From RPQJ01 sp036277615 (GTDB lineage Bacteria > Pseudomonadota > Gammaproteobacteria > Steroidobacterales > Steroidobacteraceae), in contig DASUMQ010000376.1 of assembly GCA_036277615.1 (NCBI GenBank), positions 1 to 17,860 on the forward strand: 17,860 nt of DNA, given 5' to 3'. Below the pieces are notes generated by a model. The model was given only the letters and a program-made list of their open reading frames with translations. It had not been told where the DNA came from and made no database searches. Shown piece after piece: positions 7,501 through 13,966 of the stretch; position 1 is the stretch's first letter, and each line of letters starts with the position of its first letter. Both the position numbers and the translations under genes were made by a program.

Positions 7501-9214
7501 GCAGGGCGCGAAGCCCGGCGAGGGCGGCCAGCTGCCGGGCACCAAGGTGTACCCGTCGATCGCGAAGACGCGGCACACCACGGCGGGCGTAGGACTGATC
7601 TCGCCGCCCCCGCACCACGACATCTATTCGATCGAGGACCTCGCCGAGCTGATCCACGACCTCAAGAACGCGAACCGGCGCGCGCGGATCAGCGTCAAGC
7701 TCGTCGCGGAAGTGGGCGTCGGTACGATCGCCGCCGGCGTCGCCAAGGCGCACGCCGACGTCGTGCTGATCAGCGGCTACGACGGCGGCACCGGCGCCTC
7801 GCCGCAGACCTCGATCACGCACGCCGGCCTGCCCTGGGAGCTGGGCTTGGCCGAGGCGCACCAGACGCTCGTGCTCAACAACCTGCGCAGCCGCATCGCG
7901 GTTGAGACCGACGGCCAGTTGAAGACCGGTCGTGACGTCGCGGTCGCCGCATTGCTGGGCGCCGAGGAGTTCGGGTTCGCCACCGCGCCGCTCGTGGCGA
8001 CGGGCTGCATCATGATGCGCGTCTGCCACCTGAACACCTGCCCGGCCGGCGTGGCGACGCAGGACCCGCGGCTGCGCGAGAAGTTCAAGGGCAAGCCGGA
8101 ACACGTCGTCAACTTCATGCGCTTCATCGCGCAGGAATTGCGCGAGATCATGGCCGAGCTCGGCTTCCGCACGCTCGAGGACATGGTCGGGCGCGTCGAC
8201 AGGCTCGAGGCGCGCAAGGCGGTCGACCACTGGAAGGCGAAGGGCATCGACCTGTCGACGCTGCTGTATTCGCCCGAGGTCGACCCGGACTGGGGACGCT
8301 ACTGCCAGGACGAGCAGGACCACGGGCTCGAGCGTTCGCTCGACGTCACGCACCTGCTCGATCTCTGCCGGCCTGCGATCGAGCGCGGCGAGGACGTCGT
8401 GGCGAACCTCGAGGTGCGCAACGTGCATCGCGTCGTCGGCACGATCGTGGGCTCCGAGATCACGTTGCGGCGCGGCGCGAAGGGCCTCCCCGAAGACACC
8501 ATCCGCCTGCACTTCCGCGGCTCGGCGGGCCAGAGCTTCGGGGCATTCATCCCGCGCGGGCTGAGCCTGTCGCTCGAGGGGGATGCGAACGACTACGTCG
8601 GCAAGGGGCTGTCGGGCGGCAAGCTCGCGGTATTCCCGCCGGACGGCTCACACTTCACGGCCGAGGACAACATCATCGTCGGCAACGTCGCGCTGTACGG
8701 CGCCACGAGCGGCGAGGCCTACATCCGTGGCATGGCCGGCGAGCGCTTCTGCGTGCGCAACAGCGGCGCGGACGCGGTGGTCGAAGCCGTGGGCGACCAC
8801 GGCTGCGAGTACATGACCGGCGGTCGCGTGGTGGTGCTCGGCACCACCGGACGCAACTTCGGCGCCGGCATGTCGGGCGGAATCGCCTACGTGCTCGACG
8901 AGTCGGGCGAATTCGGCTCGCGCGTGAACGCGCAGATGGTCAACCTCGAGCGGCTCACCGACGCGAAGGAGATCACCGAGGTGCGCCGCATGATCGAGCG
9001 CCACCTCGCCCACACCTCGAGCGACCGTGCGCGGCTCGTGCTCGACGCCTGGGAGGAGACCGTGCCGAAGTTCGTCAAGGTCATCCCGAAGGACTACCAG
9101 CGCATGCTCGCGTGCATCGCGCGCGCCGAGGAGCAGGGGCTCGTCGGCGAGGAAGCGATCATGGTGGCGTTCGAACAGAACGCGCGCGACCTCGCGCGCG
9201 TCGGCGGCAACTGA
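4544..9214 (+). CDS. gltB: Glutamate synthase (NADPH) large subunit
   Basis: The product is the alpha subunit of GOGAT, which uses glutamine and 2-oxoglutarate to form two glutamates in the cytoplasm, with electrons from the GltD partner. From the ATG at 4544 it is 1556 residues, the expected size. The frame is open to an ATG at 4421, but that ATG falls in a promoter-like stretch and would add non-conserved sequence. The class II glutamine amidotransferase domain begins at Cys44 (DACGQGF), the likely N-terminal nucleophile after propeptide removal. It is followed by HRGACGSEVNTGDGAG, FSTNTFPSWDRAHPYRYIAH and HNGEINTVRGN. The FMN/2-oxoglutarate barrel lies at about 860-1230 (GAMSYGSISKEAHETLA, SNTGEGGEDPER, SGYDGGTGASP). 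The 3Fe-4S ligands are C1155, C1161 and C1166 (C-x5-C-x4-C). The C-terminal GXGXG beta-helix spans about 1290-1500. It appears intact and probably forms an operon with gltD. The 5' leader suggests regulated transcription. Confidence 0.97.
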   Translation: MSHEQHEIPTPTNTSPGGLADKPVQLGPPPKQGLYDPRHEHDACGQGFVVNIKGQKSHRIIEQAIQVLKNLDHRGACGSEVNTGDGAGILVQMPHAFNEEVCRKARIQLPGPGQYGSGIIFLPRNPTVRRQVEQRFEQVVQAEGLHVLGWRTVPTNSSTLGETARSCEPFMRQVFIARPEAIGDDLAFERKLYVIRKRAYNDIRTSTLAGAEYWYIVSLSARTFVYKGMLLTTQLDQYFSDLHHPLLESALALVHSRFSTNTFPSWDRAHPYRYIAHNGEINTVRGNSNWMHAREARFEAEAFGDDIRKIRPIINPNGSDSGMFDNTLELLYLSGRSLPHAVMMMIPEPWSNHESMDDDKRAFYQYHSSLMEPWDGPASISFTDGTLIGAVLDRNGLRPGRYYVTSDDLVILASEAGVLDVPPGNVVRKGRLQPGRMFLVDTAQGRIVEDEEIKRSLATARPYREWLDEHQIHVDDLPQPPELPQPDPDSLLQRQIAFGYTFEDQRILLTPMARDGVEAVGSMGNDTPLAVLSSKPRLLYDYFKQLFAQVTNPPIDCIREEIVTSAETRLGSEGNLLNPQPSDCRRLELKWPIVTNEEFARIRRMDLPGLRVGVLPILFRVSRGEKGLVKSMEELRLMARRLIEEEEVNVIVLSDRGVNKDVAPIPALMAVAGLHHYLIREGLRTRASLVLETGEAREVHHFSLLIGYGVSAINPYLAFETIDQMIKEGLLTGIDHKTACKNFVKAASKGVIKVASKMGISSLQSYRGAQVFEAIGLRQDVIDEYFSWTASRVGGIGTDVIAQEVLLRHNAAFPERRGLAAVTLPVGGQYQWRADGEQHLFNPESIHRLQKAVRTGSYETFKAYSSLVNDQAANLCTLRGLLEFKGAEPVPLEEVETVESLMKRFKTGAMSYGSISKEAHETLAIAMNRIGGKSNTGEGGEDPERYHWTNEQGDSKNSAIKQVASGRFGVTSEYLVNAQELQIKMAQGAKPGEGGQLPGTKVYPSIAKTRHTTAGVGLISPPPHHDIYSIEDLAELIHDLKNANRRARISVKLVAEVGVGTIAAGVAKAHADVVLISGYDGGTGASPQTSITHAGLPWELGLAEAHQTLVLNNLRSRIAVETDGQLKTGRDVAVAALLGAEEFGFATAPLVATGCIMMRVCHLNTCPAGVATQDPRLREKFKGKPEHVVNFMRFIAQELREIMAELGFRTLEDMVGRVDRLEARKAVDHWKAKGIDLSTLLYSPEVDPDWGRYCQDEQDHGLERSLDVTHLLDLCRPAIERGEDVVANLEVRNVHRVVGTIVGSEITLRRGAKGLPEDTIRLHFRGSAGQSFGAFIPRGLSLSLEGDANDYVGKGLSGGKLAVFPPDGSHFTAEDNIIVGNVALYGATSGEAYIRGMAGERFCVRNSGADAVVEAVGDHGCEYMTGGRVVVLGTTGRNFGAGMSGGIAYVLDESGEFGSRVNAQMVNLERLTDAKEITEVRRMIERHLAHTSSDRARLVLDAWEETVPKFVKVIPKDYQRMLACIARAEEQGLVGEEAIMVAFEQNARDLARVGGN

Positions 9215-9224
9215 GAAGACGACG

Positions 9225-10697
9225 ATGGGAAAGCCAACCGGTTTCATCGAGTACCTGCGGGAAGTGCCGGTCGACCGCGCGCCGCTCGAGCGCATCGGCG
9301 ACTGGAACGAATTCCACCCGCACCTCGAGGAGAAGCGCCTCCGCAACCAGGGCGCACGCTGCATGGACTGCGGCGTCCCGTTCTGCAACACGGGCAAGCT
9401 GATCAGCGGCATGGCCGCCGGCTGCCCGGTCCGCAACGTGATCCCCGAGTGGAACGACCTCGTCTATCGCGGGCTCTGGCGTGAAGCGCTCGAGCGGCTG
9501 CACATGACGAACAATTTCCCGGAATTCACGGGCCGCGTCTGCCCGGCGCCCTGCGAGGGGTCCTGCGTGCTCGGCATCGACGAGCCGCCGGTCACGATCA
9601 AGAACATCGAGGCCGCGATCATCGAGCGGGGCTGGGAGGAAGGCTGGGTCGTGCCGGAGCCACCCGCGGCCCGCACGGGCAAGAAGGTCGCCGTGATCGG
9701 GTCCGGCCCCGCGGGGCTCGCGGCGGCGCAACAGCTCAATCGCGCCGGCCACCTGGTCACGGTGCTCGAGCGTGAGAATCGCCCGGGCGGGCTCCTCACG
9801 TACGGCATCCCGAACATGAAGCTCGACAAGCGCGAAGTGGTCGACCGCCGCATCCGGCTGCTCGAGGCCGAGGGGATCAAGTTCCTCTGCAACGCGAACG
9901 TGGGCGACAACGTCGAGGCGCAACTGCTGTTGCGCGACTTCGACGCGACCGTGATCTGTACCGGCGCGACGCAACCACGCGATCTGCCCATCGAAGGTCG
10001 CGACCTGCGCGGCGTGCACTTCGCGATGGCGTTCCTCACGGCGAGCACCCGTGCGCTGCTGAACGGCGGCGCCGATCACTCGCCGATCCACGCGCGCGGC
10101 AAGGACGTCGTCGTGATCGGCGGCGGCGACACCGGCACCGACTGCGTCGGCACCTCGATGCGCCAGGGTTGCCGCAGCCTCGTGCAGATCGAGATCCTGC
10201 CCCGGCCCCCGCTCGAGCGTGGCGCCGACAATCCGTGGCCGGAATGGCCCAAGGTCTACAAGCTCGACTACGGCCAGGAGGAAGCCGCCGCTCGCTTCGG
10301 CGACGACCCGCGCGTCTACCTGACCACGGTCAAGAAGTTCGTCGGCAACGCGCAGGGCCAGCTCGAGTCGATCGTCACGGTCGAGGTGCAGTGGGAGCGC
10401 AACGCGAAGGGCCAGCTGGTGCCGGTCGACGTGCCGGGCACGGAGCAAGTGCGCCCGGCACAGCTCGCGCTGCTCGCGATGGGCTTCCTCGGACCCGAGC
10501 AACCGCTGCTCCGGGACCTCGGCTTGGAGTGCGATGCACGCAGCAACGTCCAGGCCGACTACGGCAGGTACGCGACGACCTTGAAGGGCGTGTTTGCCGC
10601 GGGCGACTGCCGTCGCGGCCAGAGCCTCGTGGTCTGGGCGATCGACGAGGGGCGCGGCGCCGCGGCGGCGTGTGATCGATTCCTGATGGGCAAGTAG
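9225..10697 (+). CDS. gltD: Glutamate synthase (NADPH) small subunit
   Basis: The 490-residue beta subunit of GOGAT oxidises NADPH on FAD and passes electrons through iron-sulfur clusters to GltB. The ATG at 9225 lies 10 bases after the gltB stop, with a GAGAAG Shine-Dalgarno overlapping that stop, so the two are almost certainly co-translated from one message. The N-terminal cysteine-rich domain holds C46, C49, C54 and C67 (CMDCGVPFC and GCPVRN) and C106, C110 and C114 (CPAPCEGSC), matching the two 4Fe-4S clusters of the family. The FAD Rossmann motif is VIGSGPAG near residue 157, followed by ERENRPGGLLTYGIPNMKL. The NADPH motif is VVIGGGDTGTDC near residue 297. The C-terminal FAAGDCRRGQSLVVWAI closes the FAD site. 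No damage is seen. Confidence 0.97.
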   Translation: MGKPTGFIEYLREVPVDRAPLERIGDWNEFHPHLEEKRLRNQGARCMDCGVPFCNTGKLISGMAAGCPVRNVIPEWNDLVYRGLWREALERLHMTNNFPEFTGRVCPAPCEGSCVLGIDEPPVTIKNIEAAIIERGWEEGWVVPEPPAARTGKKVAVIGSGPAGLAAAQQLNRAGHLVTVLERENRPGGLLTYGIPNMKLDKREVVDRRIRLLEAEGIKFLCNANVGDNVEAQLLLRDFDATVICTGATQPRDLPIEGRDLRGVHFAMAFLTASTRALLNGGADHSPIHARGKDVVVIGGGDTGTDCVGTSMRQGCRSLVQIEILPRPPLERGADNPWPEWPKVYKLDYGQEEAAARFGDDPRVYLTTVKKFVGNAQGQLESIVTVEVQWERNAKGQLVPVDVPGTEQVRPAQLALLAMGFLGPEQPLLRDLGLECDARSNVQADYGRYATTLKGVFAAGDCRRGQSLVVWAIDEGRGAAAACDRFLMGK

Positions 10698-10800
10698 CCC
10701 TGCGAGCGGCGTGACCTGCGGCGGTGCAGCGTGCCGTTCGGCGCGGCCTGCCCTACCCTGAGCGTCGACGGCACCAGGCAGTCGCTGCGCAGGAGGTCGC

Positions 10801-11484
10801 ATGGGCAGGCAGTCCGGCATCGACCGACGCGAGGTCCTAAGGAGCGCGCTCGCGCTGCCGCTCGGCCTGCTGGCATCGAAGGTCGCCGCGGCGGCAGGCT
10901 GCGGGCTGACGCCTGCGCAGACCAAGGGGCCGTTTTTCCCGGTGGTCGACCAGGCGGACAAGGACATAGACCTGACGCGCGTGACCGGCCATGACACTGC
11001 CGCGCGAGGCGAAGTCCTGCGCGTGCGAGGGCGCCTCCTGGATGAGCAGTGTCGACCGATCGCGGGCGTCCTCGTCGACCTGTGGCAGGCGGACACGTTC
11101 GGTCGTTACCGACACCCGGCGGATCCCAACCCCGCACGACCGGACCCGGACTTCCAGGGCTGGGGCCAGGCCGTCACCGACGCCGACGGCCGCTACTCGT
11201 TCCGGACCATCAAGCCCGCCGCGTATCCGCTCGCGTTCCTCGAGGACGGCCGTGCCGACCGCAGCACGGGTTACCGCACGCCGCACATCCACTTTCGCGC
11301 ATCTCGCCGCGGCTACGCCGACCTGGCGACGCAGATGTATTTCGCGGGCGAGAGGCTCAACGAATCGGACCTCGTGCTGCGGCGGGTGGCGGTCGCGGAC
11401 CGCCGCAAGGTCGTGATCGAGCCGGACCGCGACGCCGACGGCCTGCCGCTCTTTGCGTTCGACATGGTGCTCGCGCGAGCCTGA
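10801..11484 (+). CDS. Exported intradiol ring-cleavage dioxygenase (protocatechuate 3,4-dioxygenase family)
   Basis: The 227-residue product belongs to the non-heme Fe(III) intradiol dioxygenases, which open catechol-type rings between the two hydroxyls. The start is well supported by AGGAGGT at 10791-10797. The N-terminus has a twin-arginine-like signal (DRREVLRSALALPLGLLASKVAAAA). An AAGC at the end of the signal could be a lipobox, so it may be a Tat-exported lipoprotein. The mature start, LTPAQTKGPFFP, resembles the LTP-x-QTEGPFY found in this family. All four iron ligands can be placed: Y103 (FGRY), Y142 (KPAAYP), and H162 and H164 (TPHIHF). Other family features are GVLVDLWQAD and VTDADGRYSF. 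It is a single chain without a pcaG/pcaH partner, and no beta-ketoadipate genes are visible, so the physiological substrate is unknown. It begins 104 bp after gltD and may have its own promoter. Confidence 0.9.
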   Translation: MGRQSGIDRREVLRSALALPLGLLASKVAAAAGCGLTPAQTKGPFFPVVDQADKDIDLTRVTGHDTAARGEVLRVRGRLLDEQCRPIAGVLVDLWQADTFGRYRHPADPNPARPDPDFQGWGQAVTDADGRYSFRTIKPAAYPLAFLEDGRADRSTGYRTPHIHFRASRRGYADLATQMYFAGERLNESDLVLRRVAVADRRKVVIEPDRDADGLPLFAFDMVLARA

Positions 11485-11500
11485 GTATTTCCTTTGCGCG

Positions 11501-11542
11501 CAATGGAAAACGCCGGGCTAGCACCCGGCGTTTCCGTCATTG
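11501..11542. terminator. Bidirectional terminator-like hairpin between convergent genes
   Basis: AAACGCCGGG (11508-11517) pairs perfectly with CCCGGCGTTT (11524-11533) around a six-base loop. The stem can be extended imperfectly by CAATG (11501-11505) and CATTG (11538-11542). The A-run on one side and T-run on the other give both strands a short U-tract. It sits just after the dioxygenase stop and ahead of the convergent receptor stop, where a shared terminator is expected. Confidence 0.75.
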
Positions 11543-11562
11543 CGCAACCCACGCGACGGCCG

Positions 11563-11588
11563 ACCTCTCCCACCGCAGGGGGAGAGGT
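11563..11588. repeat. Second intergenic hairpin, ACCTCTCCC/GGGAGAGGT
   Basis: A 9-bp perfect stem (11563-11571 with 11580-11588) encloses an 8-base loop. It lies 20 bases beyond the terminator hairpin and 8 bases before the receptor stop codon. CTCTCCC-loop-GGGAGAG palindromes recur in intergenic DNA of GC-rich proteobacteria. Only one copy was noticed here. It may be a second terminator element for the receptor message or an interspersed repeat unit. Confidence 0.5.
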
Positions 11589-11596
11589 GGTCCCGC

Positions 11597-13807
11597 TCAG
11601 AAGTCGATCGACGCCGAGACCACGAACGTGCGCGGCGCGCCGAGCACGAGGTAGCCGAACCCCGGGAAGCCGCCCGCGGAGATCCAGTCGTTCTCGTCGG
11701 TTACGTTGTCGACGCGTGCGCGCACCGAGAACGGGCGGCCGGCGAGTTCGGTCGCGTAGCGCGCGCCGAGGTCGAAACGCGTCCACGAGTCGAGCTCCAG
11801 CGTGTTGCCCGTGTCGGCGAACTGGGACGACGTGTACAGCGCCCGTGCCTCGAACGTGAGGCCCTCCACCGCGGGCAGGTCCCACTCGACATTGACGTTG
11901 GCCTGGACCTCTGGCGTGCCGATCGGCTGGTTGCCCTCCTCGAGCCCGACGCCGCCTTCGGTGTACTCGGCGTCGAGCCAGGTCACGCCGCCGATCACGC
12001 GGACGTTCTCGACCGGCTGGCCGTAGACGCCGGCCTCGACGCCACGATGACGAACCTCGCCGCTCAGCGAGTACTCGAGGTCCGCCGCGGGCGTGTCGGG
12101 ATTGTCCGCCAGCGCGCCGACGGCTTTCTCTACGTTGAAGATGCTGAGCGAGCCGCCGAACGAGTCGGACTCGAACTTCACGCCGAGTTCGATCTGCTCG
12201 GCCGCGATCGGGTCCTGGATCTCACCGGCGTTCGAGACCGGCAGGAAGCCCGGGGCCGGGCCGGTGAACGGCGCCGTGTCGCCCGCGACGAGGCCCTCGA
12301 TGTAGTTCGCGAACACGGACAGCGAGTCCGTGGGCCGGTACACGATGCCGCCGACCGGCGTCACCTCGCTTTCGTCGAAACCGGAGAGCTTGGCGCCGGT
12401 GTTGTAGTCGAAGTTGTCGTTCTTGAGCGTCTGGTCGCGCGCGCCGAGCGTCAGCATGAACTTGCCGTCGGCGAAGGTCATCATGTCCGCGATCGCGTAG
12501 CTCGAGGTTTCCGTCTCGAAGGTCGTGCGCGGATTGTTCAGGTTGCCGCCGGTGAAGAACGTCGCCGCCGGCGGTGCGACGTCCACCGGGTCGTAGAGGT
12601 CGGTCACGAACGGGCTGAAGAAGTCCGAGAACGCGTAGGCGTTCTTCGAGTCGATCTTGAAGGTCGAGGCCGAGAGGACGATCCGGTGCTCGATCGGTCC
12701 GGTCGCGAAATCCCAGCGCAGGCCGATTTCACCCGAAGTCACGTCGTCCTCGCGCGTGTTGTCGAAGCGATAGGCCGTCATCGAGCCGTCGGCCAGCGCG
12801 TTGGGGTTGGCGAGCACGTTCGCTTCTTCGCCCTGGCGCATGCCATAGGCACCCCACACCGAGACCGCTCGCGTGATGTCGTATTCGGCACGCACGACGC
12901 CGAACAACTGCTCCTCGTCCGTGTACGTCCACGGCTGCGCGAAATTCGAGTCGGCGTCCGGCGCCTCCGGGATGCCACCGAACGGCGTCACGCTCGGGCG
13001 CGGCGCGTCGATGTGGTGGTCCTGGTAGCCCAGGTCGGCCGCGAGGCGCAGCTTCTCGCCCTCGTGATCGATGCCGAACGACAGCACGGTGAGTTCGCGG
13101 TCCTGGTCCTCGACGGCGGTCTCGCCGTCGCGCCAGGCGATGTTGCCGCGGATGCCGGTGGCCTTGTCCGGGCCGAAACGGCGCCCGAAGTCACCCGCGA
13201 GGTAGTAGGCGGAAGCGGTCTCCCAGCCGGCGGTGAGGCGTGTCAGACCCTCGTCGGGCGCACGCTTGGGCACGAGGTTCACCGTGCCGCCGAGGTTGCT
13301 GCCGCCCGGCGCCGCGCCGTTCAGGAACGCGCTCGCGCCGCGGAACAGTTCCACCCGCTCCATGAATTCCGACGCGACGAACTGGCGCGGCAGGATGCCG
13401 TAGATGCCGTTGTACGTCATGTCGTCCGAGTACGCGGGGAACCCGCGGATGATGAACAACTCCTGGAAGTTGCCGAAGCCGCGCGCGACGCGCACATTCG
13501 GGTCGTTCAGCAGGACGTCCGCGACGCTCTTGGCCTGCTGGTTCCTCATCAGCTCTTCGGTGTAGTTCGTGCTGGAGAACGGCGTCTCGAGCGTCTCGAG
13601 GTTGCCGAGGATGCCCGCGCGACCGCCCTGTGCGACCTGGCCGCCGGCAAAGGGATCCGGCAGCCGGATCTGCGATCCGGTGACGATGATCTCCTCGAGT
13701 TCCTGGTCGGACCCCGCCTGCTGTGCGGAGCCGACCGTCGTAGCGAGCGCCAGGGCGCACCCGATGGCGAATCGCAGGCTGCCGGTCGTGTGATTGCCGA
13801 TGGACAT
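11597..13807 (-). CDS. TonB-dependent siderophore-type outer-membrane receptor
   Basis: From the ATG at 13807 the product is 736 residues, a normal size for the family. The frame is open further upstream, but this ATG has an ideal Shine-Dalgarno and starts a proper signal peptide (FAIGCALALATTVGSA, cleavage near residue 28). A TonB-box-like EEIIVTG lies at 38-44. The plug follows at about 60-195: RNQQAKSVADVLLNDPNV, then IIRGFPAYSDDMTYNG, FMERVELFRGASAFLNG and GGSNLGGTVNLVPKRA, all typical of siderophore receptors of the FhuA/FhuE kind. The rest is an amphipathic beta-barrel ending in SIDF, with the terminal Phe used for outer-membrane assembly. It would import a ferric chelate or another scarce ligand using TonB energy. 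The ligand cannot be told. It is monocistronic and convergent with the dioxygenase. No Fur site was convincing upstream. Confidence 0.94.
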   Translation of the reverse strand: MSIGNHTTGSLRFAIGCALALATTVGSAQQAGSDQELEEIIVTGSQIRLPDPFAGGQVAQGGRAGILGNLETLETPFSSTNYTEELMRNQQAKSVADVLLNDPNVRVARGFGNFQELFIIRGFPAYSDDMTYNGIYGILPRQFVASEFMERVELFRGASAFLNGAAPGGSNLGGTVNLVPKRAPDEGLTRLTAGWETASAYYLAGDFGRRFGPDKATGIRGNIAWRDGETAVEDQDRELTVLSFGIDHEGEKLRLAADLGYQDHHIDAPRPSVTPFGGIPEAPDADSNFAQPWTYTDEEQLFGVVRAEYDITRAVSVWGAYGMRQGEEANVLANPNALADGSMTAYRFDNTREDDVTSGEIGLRWDFATGPIEHRIVLSASTFKIDSKNAYAFSDFFSPFVTDLYDPVDVAPPAATFFTGGNLNNPRTTFETETSSYAIADMMTFADGKFMLTLGARDQTLKNDNFDYNTGAKLSGFDESEVTPVGGIVYRPTDSLSVFANYIEGLVAGDTAPFTGPAPGFLPVSNAGEIQDPIAAEQIELGVKFESDSFGGSLSIFNVEKAVGALADNPDTPAADLEYSLSGEVRHRGVEAGVYGQPVENVRVIGGVTWLDAEYTEGGVGLEEGNQPIGTPEVQANVNVEWDLPAVEGLTFEARALYTSSQFADTGNTLELDSWTRFDLGARYATELAGRPFSVRARVDNVTDENDWISAGGFPGFGYLVLGAPRTFVVSASIDF

Positions 13808-13810
13808 GAA

Positions 13811-13817
13811 ACCCTCC
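13811..13817 (-). promoter_or_regulatory. Ribosome binding site deciding the receptor start
   Basis: On the minus strand GGAGGGT ends three bases before the ATG at 13807, so GGAGG sits five bases from the start. This strong site, together with the signal peptide that follows, selects this ATG over the one 108 bases further upstream at 13915. Confidence 0.8.
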
Positions 13818-13966
13818 GCAGTGACATGACGTCGTCGTGAACGCCGTTCAGTCTCGAAGCCCCACTGACCGACGGTCGTTTTCGCCCTTGTAGGCGCGCG
13901 CCGCGTGGCCCGCATTCGCGTTAGGGACTGAATCTATCGTAAAGAGGCCAAGCGACCTTGCCCGGG

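Noticed and set aside
5309..8512. A 1067-codon open frame on the minus strand opposite gltB
   Set aside because: It lies wholly within gltB, whose domains are unmistakable. The translation is rich in R, A, V, D, H and L with no motif, as expected for the antisense frame of a GC-rich gene with G/C at third positions.
11540..13840. A 766-codon open frame on the plus strand opposite the TonB-dependent receptor
   Set aside because: Same cause: composition is skewed to R, V, A, E and D without domains, while the minus-strand frame has a signal peptide, plug motifs and a terminal Phe.
13808..13966. A possible Fur box or promoter upstream of the receptor around 13920-13955
   Set aside because: AT-richer than its surroundings, but no -35/-10 pair with acceptable spacing and no convincing match to the Fur consensus was found.
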